From Buxus sempervirens (lineage: Eukaryota > Streptophyta > Magnoliopsida > Buxales > Buxaceae): DNA of 64,000 bases. The stretch lies in NCBI GenBank assembly GCA_947561395.2, contig OX387185.1, positions 20,734,366-20,798,365 on the forward strand, written 5' to 3'. The position numbers were made by a program, and so were the translations under genes. The notes below the pieces were generated by a model, which worked only from the letters and a program-made list of their open reading frames with translations, did not search any database and was not told where the DNA came from. The stretch's first letter is position 1, and each line of letters opens with the position of its first letter. Shown one piece after another: positions 34,468 to 44,792 of the stretch.

Positions 34468-35696
34468 TGGAATGGCCCTTTTTGGGACTTCTGCCATTCG
34501 GCGTGGTTTCTAGAGGTTCCTAAAGGTTTCTACAGGTCATGTGGGCCCCTGTGAGGGCCCACATTGGCTCAGGCTTTGGCTTCCATTTTCGGATTTTTCA
34601 GCAAGGCAGGAAGGCATTGGGGCTAGTCTTGGGGTGGTCCACGGATTCCTAACCCGTTGGAACATGTAGTTAGTAGTGGAGGCTTACGGGTGGAGGGAAC
34701 GTGCTTGTGTGCACGTCAAAGAAAACAGCAAGCAATCCAAGACACGACTAACGCATGCAATTAGCAACGTAGCTAAAATAGAGAGAAAAAAAGGAAAACA
34801 GCAAATAGCCATGGTCATGTTATCACTTAAAGAAGAGAAAACCAATCATGAAAAACAGCAAGAGATAAAGACTCCAATGGTCCTAACACGCATGCCACTA
34901 CGTATGCAAGAGGCAACAAACCATGCCAGGTAAAATGTTCATGCGGAACAGCAGCTATGCACACCAAGGGTGTCCCCACTGAGATTACCTGCCCCACTTG
35001 CGACCTTCGTCAAGGCTTGAATCTGGATTCCATGCTCAAAGCATACGGCCTTTAGAGAATTTAAAGGGAAAGGAAGGGAGGTATACAGGGTACATTGGAT
35101 TGACAGCTAAGAAGGAACAGGCTCCTTCCTCAATCGAATCAAGTAAAAAAAGAATACCAACCAACAGCTCCTAAAGACCTTGATGCATGTGAGGATGGCA
35201 CTCACATTCTCACAGGATCGTGCATGGGGTCTCCCTTACCACCGAAGACCCCCCATGCTACATAAAAAAGGGAGGAACATGCAAGTAATATAAAAATTAG
35301 CATGACTATACAGCAGTGGGACACTAAACTCCTTAAACCTCTTGGAAAATCCACATTTCAATATATGTGAAGTAAAAGTGGATGAGAAACAGTACCTGAG
35401 GGTTCCTACACTTTCTTGCAAGGTAGGGACACCTTCTTTTGCTTGGACAGTAGCTGGAGAGCACCCAGATGTTCAAACTTCACCTCTGCAGCAATCAACC
35501 TCTCCTTGTTTCAGCAAGGAACTGAAGAGGAAGAAGAAGGCAAGGGTTTTTGTAGCCTTGGGATGGAGTGATGAGGTTATGGAGGGCAAAGGAGGCAAGT
35601 TTCGGGTGGGAAAAAGTGGGAGGAGAAAGCTCAAAACAGCAAAGAAAAGCCAACCCCCGGAAATGAGCTGCTGATTGCTATTTATAGACAACTTAA

Positions 35697-35944
35697 TGTA
35701 TCCGGCAACTCAGGTCGGCTACACTAAGGCCTCTCCTTATCCGGCCTTCATGGCCGAATACACTAAGGCTCCTTTGTATCCGGCATTCAATGCCAGATAC
35801 AAAACATAATCATTTCAAATTTTAATGCCGCCGCGAATTTGTCGGGCGATCGGCGCGAATCTCGCGTGAAAATCTTCTTGTATCCGGTATTTGAGTCCGG
35901 ATATACACAAGGGTATGTGTATCCGGCATATTTGACCGGATACA
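35697..35944 (-). repeat. U3 hairpin cluster, TATCCGG type (copy b)
   Basis: Same array as at 7979-8225. The hairpin near 35777-35803 is more perfectly paired here (TCCGGCATTCAATGCC). Confidence 0.85.
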
Positions 35945-36517
35945 AATCAAAAAATTACGGATTTGCCCTTCGACTTGACCGATTCGACCGATTTGACACT
36001 TTTGGATATCTACGGATTGCCCCGTACGAATTTTTGTTTAGTCCTTGAGATTTTTGGATATTTAAGATTTAGTCCCCGAGATATTTTGCTGCGTTGGCTG
36101 CCACGTGTGCAGTTCCTGCGCCACGTGTGCAGTTTCCGGTTTTGCTACTCGGAAACTTTGATAGCTCATATCTCCTTCATCCGAACTCCGATTTGAGCAA
36201 ACTCAATTGCGTTAGACTCGTATCGGAGCCCTCTATTCCATGACATAGGGCTAAGCACTTGGCACGGGGTTCGAGGAAAAGTCAACTTTCGGCTCATCCT
36301 CAAGTTTGACCGGCCCACCGAACCTTCATCCGGACTCCGATCCCAGCAAACTCAGTTGCGTTGGAACCGTGTCGGGATCCTCTATCCATTGAGATAAAGC
36401 AAGGTGGCCAAATCTTCTCTTGATCCAAAAGTCAATTTTCCACCCCTTAGGTTTTAACTTTCTGTCCAGGGTTTGCACTTCCGGCTCTTCTAGGAGCGCA
36501 AAAATGAGGTGCTTATA

Positions 36518-36811
36518 GCTGCCCCTCTTTGCCAAAGTCACCTTGCGGATGAACGGCAAAGAGAAAAAAGAATCTTATTTTTGCGCCTGGCATTTCTGTC
36601 GACATGGTCGACAAGCTTAGTCCTTTGAAGTTCTCATTTTGAGAGGGAAGCGGCCAAAGATGTGGCGTCACTTCCTGGCTTCAGAGTTTCCTTACCCTTT
36701 GTTTTTCGGGTTTTTGTAGGGCAACTCTTCAGCATTGGTTTAAGTTTGAAAGAGATTAGATTGGACTTGAGCTCGCCAACCTGTTTCGGCATTGATGCCA
36801 TACCCTTGACA
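36518..36811 (-). mobile_element. 3' end of a second Ogre-like copy
   Basis: Polypurine tract plus about 280 bases of 3' UTR, about 96% identical by eye to 8797-9091. It ends abruptly at CCCTTGACA, where Tekay sequence begins. It shows that LTR b once also served as the 3' LTR of a neighbouring Ogre copy. Confidence 0.88.
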
Positions 36812-38014
36812 GTATAGATGATCACATTGATAGAGGAGAAGGGGTTTGCGCCTCACATGGTGCAGGATGAGAAGAGGAAGACTGAGCACTTTGAGAAGGG
36901 TCTGAGGCAGGATATTAGGAGTATGTTGACAGTTTTTGTCTGCACCGAGTACAACGACATATTTCGAAGAGCCACTAGAGCAGAAGGGGATATAAATTCG
37001 AGAAATGAATTAGATTTAAGGAAACCATATCCAAGCAGAACAGAGAATTCTCCGTGTCTAGGATATGAGTTGAGGAAACATTTGAATGGAAAGAAAAGGC
37101 AGTGTAGTGATTTGGGAGGTCAAGGGGGAAGTGAGAATTATGGAGTATCACTGGAAGGAAATAAGGGTAGGAGGACTATTGGGAATTGTAGTGGATGTGG
37201 GCGTTTTCTTGTACCTGGCCCATGTTATGCATTGTCAGGAGGTTGTTTCAGGTGTGGAAAGTTTGACCATAAGATTTCCGCATGCCCTCACCCAGCAACT
37301 TACCAACAATTGTGGATTAGAAACCCTCAGCAAATGGGAGCTATGCATCAAGGCAGAGGAATCTAGAGGATATTGGGGGTATGTCTTATATTTTCCTTAT
37401 ATTGCATTATATTACGTTATTGATTTGCATTATGTGGTTGTGACGATATTATATTTGATATTATGAGATAGTATGATTAATGTGTATGGTATTATAATAT
37501 ATTGTCGTTTGATGTTTGGTATGATATGTGGAATGTATATAATATGATTACTTATATAGTAGTGAGATCAAACCGAGGAGAATTGGAAGATGCATGAAAT
37601 AGTAAATCCAAATTGGAAAGACCAGAGAATTAGGATGCATGATGAGCTACTTGTGTTGAGTCATACTTAAAGTGATGTGAGGCATTTGGCCAATGCCAAA
37701 CATTTACTTGGGTATTAAACAAGATACAAGTGGGGTATTGTAACCATAAAAATATATATATATATATATATATATATTTTAAGTTAAATTAGAAGGGAAC
37801 TAAATGATTTCTCCTCAACCTTCATATAGACGCGTATATATGTAAAGGATTGGTGGCAGTGAAATCATGAAACTCTCTTCTACATTATTATCTGGTTATG
37901 AATAGCTTTAATGTATGGTCGTAGAAGGGATAAGTGCAGCAGAAGCGTAGTGAATATAAGAAGATGAGGATGTTGAAATTTCGAGGACGAAATTTATTTG
38001 TTAGGTGGGTAGGA
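36812..38014 (+). pseudogene. Tekay-like gag fragment with non-coding tail and polypurine tract
   Basis: The plus-strand gag remnant carries the capsid-end motif (GFAPHMVQDEKRKTEHFEKG) and a CCHC zinc knuckle (CFRCGKFDHKISAC) near 37248-37290. From about 37370 the sequence is AT-rich and non-coding, with a (TA)n run at 37752-37777. It ends in AATTTCGAGGACGAAATTTA and a weak polypurine tract directly before the LTR at 38015. Protease, RT and integrase are absent, as in a gag-only non-autonomous derivative or a deleted copy. The first 25 bases (about 36813-36838) resemble 38393-38417 inside the LTR rather than gag. Confidence 0.8.
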
Positions 38015-41000
38015 TGTAAAACCCCGAATTTTCAGTAAATAAATAAATAATAATTACTTATGAATATCTTGAATGTCAATATATTTGTCAAAATAAATTA
38101 GAGAATAAACTTGGAAATTTCGGAAGAAATTGAATGGGTAGATGTGAAAATATTAAGAGAAGGGTATTTCGGTCAATTCACATTAATTATTGGTAAATAA
38201 TTAAATACATTAATTAAAATTTGTTATTAGACTTGAGAAATAATAATATATTTAAATTGGGGTTTAGATTGTCTATTAACCATGATATTTAAAGCTTAGT
38301 AATTCTAATAATGGCGTATTGGTAGTTATACTTGATTTGAAACCTGAAGTCGAGGAGAGGAGAATTTTGTTGAAGGATATTAATTATAATTATAGATGAT
38401 CACACTGATAGAGGAGATCCGGAGTTTGACGCAGATCTGACCGTTGGATCGTGAGATATCAAGGAAAGAGTGGATTAACGGTCCTTATTATGTCTAATGA
38501 ATGGGTAAGTGTGGAACCTGATCGTAGGGAGATGCATGGGATCAGGGAAGAATAAAATAGGGTTTAATATTTTAGTTGCATTCGTAGGGCATCTTGGGCG
38601 TTGAAGTTTGGAGGTTGCGGCGGAAGAGAAGAAGAACGAGAGAGAGAAAGGGAGACCGAGAAGAAGGAGGAAGAGGGCATATCTCTGGTTTCTCACCATT
38701 CCTGGAACGCCTCTTGCCTGCGAAGAGGAGAGAAAGTCTCTGGTTGGAAGAAGGAAGGATCTGAGCGGACGGAGGTAGGTAGCACGGGTTTTCGTCTTGT
38801 TTTGTGTTCGGGAGGTTAATCGATTGTATTGCATGTTTTAGTGTTATATATACATGTATTTAGCTTGATATCAATTATATAATTATGTTAGAATCATCCT
38901 GGGCATGAAAAATCAGATTTCTAAACATTGTATGTTCGTTTTTGGGAGACCGCCGACCTCTCTGCGCTCGGCGATCCTCAGTGATCCTCGGTGCTAGTGT
39001 AAAATTTAAGACCGCCGAACATCGCTTGAAGACGGACCGCAGGCGACCTATTTTGTACTACCCCTGACCTTTGACCGCCTAGCCTCTCGCATAGCACCCT
39101 TATTACATGAAAGACATTTAAGTAAATGTCCTGTGTATTTATTGCTCCATTTACTTAAGTCTTTACATGTAAATAAGGTTTTACCCCCCATTTGGAACCA
39201 ATAAAAATACTTCCAAGGTCTAATTCCCAGCCAATAAAAAGTCAACTTTCCAGTTCATGCCTAAATCCCGGTTTTTATCAAAAAGCCCGGTTTGGGTTTA
39301 ATACCCAGATGAGTGATTCAGGAGCCCATAAAATTCTAGGAGATGTGTTTACCCTTCAATAGACTACAACCAAAATTTGAGCTCGAAACTCCTTGTAGAT
39401 TTGTCTAGAAAAATTATATACCAAAAGTCAACGTTTTTAACTAGACTTAGAATATTTTTGGGGTCCAAAACTTTTTGTTTCGGAATCAATTGATTTTTGG
39501 TATGGTGACCTTATTGGGAATCCTAAGACTATTCCACTCATCCAAAATGTATTTTGAGAACTTTACGACATTCTTAGTCCCAAATCATTATAAAAAAAAG
39601 TTATTTGGATTTCCACCACTTGTAACACTTCTCTAAGATTATTCTTAAGGTGTCTTTGAAGGCCAATTATACTAAAAGGTTCATCTTAGATATTTAACCA
39701 CTTGAGTCTTCTATTATTAAGATAATCCCATAATCAATATGAGTACACACTAATGAACTGGTTATGGAACAAGACTTTGGATTACCGATTGAACATGGAA
39801 GAACTATGATTATAAAAAATATTGGAATGTGAATGATTGAACAATGGCTTGGTGGCGAGTTTTATAAATAACCTGCTTGGTGGCAGAGATGTATTGTATA
39901 TTACCTGCTTGGTGGCAGAGATTATTACCTGCTTGGTGGCAGAGATTATAACCCGCTTGGTGGCGGAGACCCTAACCCGTTTGGTGACGGAGACCCTAAC
40001 TTGCTTGGTGGCAGAGATACCCGCTTGGTGGCGGAGACCCAACCTGCTTGGTGGCAGAGATAACCCGCTTGGTGGCGGAGACATTACCTCCTGCAGGAGA
40101 GATTCATTACCTCCTGTGGGGCAGATGTATTTCCGATGGATTTCATCCTACAGGAGAGATACCTCATGTGGGGGAGATGTGATTATGCGTGATTGCATCC
40201 CACATGGAGGATGGGTGTGTGAGTTAGCACTGGAAGGTGAGGAAGCTATCTCCTACGGTAGAGGTAGATGCTAGGTGTTCACATCCTGCGGTAGAGTTAT
40301 GCTGTCTCCTGCAGGGGGTATCTGTAGTCTTAGAGATGTGCATTCTCCTGCGGAGTTTGTGTGAATACTAGGTGTTTACATCCTGTGATAGAGATAGGCT
40401 ACTACCTGAAGGTTGGCTTTTATTACTGATACGATGATTGACTCTCAGGTTGATGGATTGTTATTTAAAAGGAAATATTGAAATGTCATAACTGAACAGA
40501 ACTGTTATGATTTATGTGAACTGTTAAAATGGAATATTATGGAATCATGAATAAAGGTGGAACTGCTCTTTAGAAGACACTACAGAAAAATAAACCAGAA
40601 ACCATGGGAATGTGAAATATAATACATTGTCCTTTAAATTGAAATGAAACACACATGATTAACTTCTTTTAATTCGGGCACTAATTGAATATTTGTTTTA
40701 TCGTGATTATTCGTTTATCTCACTAACTGTGATTACTCGCCTATTTTACCAATCATGAAACCACTGTTAATTTCCCTATCTATATAAATTGTTTTCTACA
40801 TGCATAGTGTTACCTACTGAGATAGTTGTATCTCACCCCTACTTCATATTCTACTTTTCAGGTTATCTTGGAGAGGACGCCACGGGTTAGACAGATAGTG
40901 GGTTGAAGTCTAGAAATTCCATATGAAAAGAGTAGGGTGATTTTATATAGCTGTATTTATTTTATTGGAATCGTAATAGATGATTTTGTAGGATATTAAG

Positions 41001-41209
41001 AGTTAGTTAAATTTGTAGTTGCCTTTCATTTGATTAGTTAATGTAATCGGATGACTCAGCTTCTAATAAATGATTTAAGCTTCCTAGTACTCTGATAAAT
41101 CTTAGTTCTTTATTTCCTTATATTTGAACTGATTGTAATGTACCACAAGTTAATGCCTTGATCTGAGTCAAAATGAGAAAAAAAAATGACCTGGATTCGA
41201 GGAGTTACA
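38015..41209 (+). mobile_element. Tekay-type LTR with mismatched flanks
   Basis: 3195 bp, TGTAAAACCCCGAATTTTC...GGAGTTACA. It is homologous to 43226-48454 in several blocks (for example around 38840-39000 against 43740-43880 and 40800-40870 against 47950-48010). Polypurine-type sequence lies on its left (as for a 3' LTR), but its right end runs directly into RNase H coding sequence. It carries a minisatellite in the middle. Confidence 0.88.
39846..40090 (+). repeat. Minisatellite in the Tekay LTR
   Basis: About ten units of 20-32 bp with core GCTTGGTGGC(A/G)GAGA. It is followed to about 40420 by irregular CTCCTGC(A/G)GGAGAGAT-type repeats. Absent as such from the sister LTRs. Confidence 0.92.
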
Positions 41210-43225
41210 ACTACTGCCCCAGTTTTGATTGTGTCATCCATGGACGAGGCATTTGCAGTATATTGTGATGCTTCTAGGATCGGCTTGGGATGCGTATTGA
41301 TGCAGCAGGGCAGAGTTGTAGCATATGCTTCGAGATTATTGAGGCCGCATGAGAAGAACTACCCTACTCACGATCTAGAGTTAGCAGCCATAGTCTTCAC
41401 ACTGAAGCTATGGAGGCATTATCTTTATGGGGTAGAGTTTGAGATATTTTCTGATCATAAGAGCTTGAGATATCTGTTTTCATAGAGAGACTTGAATATG
41501 AGGCAGCGTCGGTGGATGGATCTGCTTAAGGATTTCAAGTTTACGTTGCAATACCACCCTAGTAAAGCAAACGTAGTGGCCGATGCTTTGAGTAGAAAAA
41601 GTGCAGTTGATAATCAGGTAGCCACTTTAGCAGCTTTTATGATGAGCCAATGTAGATTGGTTGATTCAGTCAGAGATAGGCAGGGAGAGTTTAGCATGCC
41701 ACAGGATGGAGTGATCAGAGTTGCTCGTGTTCAGATTGAGCCAGATTTGGTTCAGTTGATTCGGGAGAGGCAATTGACTGACCCACGGTTGATTCATACT
41801 AGGGAGATGATGAGCAAAGGATCTGAGGCAGCTGCAGACTTTTCAGATAGAGATGGGCTATTGAGATATAGAGGTTGTATTTGTGTTCCAGCTGATAAGG
41901 AGATTAAGGAGAAGATATTGACCGAGGGTCATAGATCGAGGTATGCAGTTCACTAAGGAAGTACAAAAATGTATAAGAATTTGAAAGAAATCTATTGGTG
42001 GTCAGGAATGAAGAGAGAGATTGCGGAGTATGTGGCTAAATGTTTGACATGCCAGCAAGTGAAGGCTGAACATCGGAAGCCACCTGGTTTACTTCAGTCA
42101 CTTCCTATTCCAGAATGAAAGTGGGAACATGTGACCATGGATTTTGTATCTGGGTTACCACTGACAGCAGGGAAGGAAGATGCTATTTGGGTTGTTGTGG
42201 ATAGACTGACTAAGTTAGCACATTTCTTGCCTATTAGCACTACACAATAATTGAAGTCTTTAGCTGAGTTATATATCAAGGAGATAGTGAGACTTCATGG
42301 AGTTCCAGTTTCCATAGTGTCTGGCAGAGATACATAATTCACATCGCGCTTTTGGCTTGCATTTCAAGCAGCCTTGGGCACTAAGCTTAGTTTCAGCACC
42401 AGATATTATCCTCATACAGATGGACAGTCTGAGTGTACCATTCAGACATTGGAAGATATGCTGAGATGTTGTGTTATGGATTGGGGAGGCAATTGGAATC
42501 AGCACCTACCATTGATGGAGTTTGCCTATACTAATAGCTATCAGGCGAGTATTCAGATGGCACCATTTGAGGCACTTTATGGCAGACCGTGTAGTTCCCC
42601 AGTGTGTTGGGTGGAAGTTGGAGAAAGACAACTTATTGGGCCGCAGATTGTACAGGATAGCATTGAGAAGGTAAATAAGATTAGGCAGAATATGCTTACA
42701 GCCCAGAGTCGTCAGAAGAGCTATGCAGATACCAGAAGGAGAGATTTGCATTTCGAGGTTGGAGATTTTGTATTTCTAAAGATATCTCCATCTCGTGGGA
42801 TTAAAAGATTTGAGAAGAAAGGCAAGTTGGCTCCAAGATATATAGGTCCATTTGAGATTAAGAGTATAGTGGGACCAATGGCATACAAATTAGATTTGCC
42901 TATACAGCTGGAAGGAGTTCATGACTTATTCCATGTTTCTATGTTGAGGAAATACGTGCATGACCCTACCCATATCATTCAGCATGAATCACTGGTAGTG
43001 CGAGGAGACTTGACTTATGAGGAACATCTAGTTGAGATTTTGGACAGGAAGGAGTAAGTTCTTCGTACTAAAGTGATTCCACTTGTGAAAGTACTTTGGC
43101 AGAATCACACAACTGAGGAGGCTACTTGGGAGTTGGAGTCAGAGATGCAGAGAAAGTATCCTAACCTATTTCCGAAATCACAAGGTAAATTTCGAGGATG
43201 AAAATTTTCTTTTAGGAGGGGAGGA
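41210..43225 (+). pseudogene. Tekay chromovirus RNase H, integrase and C-terminal region
   Basis: RNase H begins at TAPVL and shows [31 protein letters not shown] and [11 protein letters not shown], then HPSKANVVADALSR. Integrase follows with its zinc finger (CLTCQQVKAEH), WEHVTMDFVSGLP, the D,D,E core (ending in [17 protein letters not shown]) and the [19 protein letters not shown] region. It closes with a chromodomain-like tail (VLWQNHTTEEATWE). Gag, protease and most of RT are missing. The end carries the AATTTCGAGGATGAAAATTT motif and the polypurine tract GGAGGGGAGGA at 43215-43225. About five breaks. Confidence 0.9.
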
Positions 43226-44792
43226 TGTAAAACCCCGAATTTTCCTTAAATAATAAAATAAATTAATAAATAATATCTTTGGGAATTTTAATTGATGGAA
43301 ATATTTTATTAATGTAGGGGATGATATAATTAGTGGAGATCTAGAGTTGGATGCCGATCCGACTGTCCGATCATGAAATATCAAGGTATGATTAACACTT
43401 TAATTTTTAAGAGGTATGATTGGGCGTGTGTATGGAGTCTAATGCATGTGAGCTACGTGAGATCAAGAGAATATATATATAATGGTTTATACCCTAATCG
43501 TATACGTTTTGAAATACCCTTCGTATTCGACAGCCGCAAGCAACAGTCGCACGACCAAGAGCGACTGTGATCGGCCGAAGAAGAAAGGAAGAAAAGAAGA
43601 AGAAAGGAGAGGGTTTCCTTCATCCCAAGAGTAGAGTTTTACGCTAGTAATAGTTGCTGTTCAAGAGGAGAAGGAGAAACCAAGCGAATAGAAGTAGGTG
43701 ACACTGTTTTACGTTCGTTTAATCTCCAAAGCATGTTTTTATCTGATATATTCATGTATTTAGTTTTATAACAATGTTATAAGTATTTTAGAATGATATT
43801 GGACGAGAAAAATCACGTTTTAAACTGTTTCTGTTCTATTTTAAGTGACTGCCGACCTCGACTATGCTCAGCGATCCTCGGCGCTAGTTAAATATATGAG
43901 ACCGCCCAAGATCGCGTGACGACTTATCGTCAGCGATCTAAATTGCACTACTGCTGACCTTAGACCGCTGGGGCGATCCTAAGCATTTTGTGCATAAATT
44001 TCAGATTTTCGTAATTTTGAACATGATTCAATTCCAAACTATTTGTACTCAATTTTAATGATTAATTAAGATGCTTTAAGACCAAAATAAATTATCTAAT
44101 TCTCTGTTTTACAGAAAAATAAATTAGGAAGATATTTAGGACATTAGTTGCCAAACTTTGAAAGTAATTAAGAAATCTAGTCTTTGGAAAACTTGACTAC
44201 TATTTGATTATCAAAACAACTTTAAATGGCACTATAAACCAGAAAATTACATAAAGAGAATTCAGAACTCAGATAACCCGAATATTGAAGTAATTGACAG
44301 ATTTAACCTTTATATGCCGCTAGGCACCAACCCTTATAGAAATATTATATTTTAGGGAATTTTTGGAGTCTAGTGGGCATAGCTGGTTATGGATCCATAG
44401 TTGTGGCTAGATAGCTAAGAGATATTTTAGTTGGGTTGAGTTTCTCCCTTGTGCGAGCGCACTTCCTTTGCAAGTTAGTTTGTTTGGGAAGGTCTTATGT
44501 CTGGAGGGACACCCCGGTGAGCCGCTGGTGATTCCCTGTACATGTGGATAAGCGACCATCTCCATGCATTGATTCTGGTGTTGCATGCTGGTGGTACATG
44601 CCAACTCTGATGGGTACGTGTGCAATAAGTCAGTGACTACGGCTCTTGTCTAAGCTGCGTTGCATGGGACTTGAGTATCATTAGTAGCATTGCTCCTAAG
44701 TCACACGGTGGTATAGCGATTGCTCGAGAGTCATCTCAAAAGGTTTATCTATCTTTGTGAGTCCTACAATGGCACTAAAATCACAAACACTT

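Larger units (their letters stand above)
5607..36517 (-). mobile_element. Ogre-like (Tat lineage) Ty3/gypsy element, about 31 kb
   Basis: A minus-strand element bounded by 3.2-kb LTRs (5607-8796 and 33318-36517). It has a primer site matching tRNA-Arg (33297-33314), ORF1 of DUF7745/plant-mobile type, gag, protease, RT, two RNase H domains, integrase, a polypurine tract (8797-8812) and a long 3' UTR. Giant size, tRNA-Arg primer and ORF1 before gag are the hallmarks of Ogre. About 9 kb of the length is added by two solo LTRs and a tandem duplication; without these it is about 22 kb. The LTRs differ by roughly 2% by eye, so it is fairly young. However, the right LTR may be a recombinant, so that date is soft. 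The coding region is broken in about ten places. Confidence 0.9.
33318..36517 (-). mobile_element. 5' LTR of the Ogre-like element (copy b)
   Basis: 3200 bp, nearly identical to 5607-8796. The primer site lies on its left. On its right, instead of a target-site copy, is another polypurine tract and 3' UTR, so it is shared with or recombined from a second Ogre copy. Contains a TATA box (35678-35687) and both hairpin clusters. Confidence 0.92.

Noticed and set aside
37086-37466. Possible host zinc-knuckle gene
   Set aside because: Motifs and context match Tekay gag directly before a Tekay-type LTR; no exon structure of a host gene.
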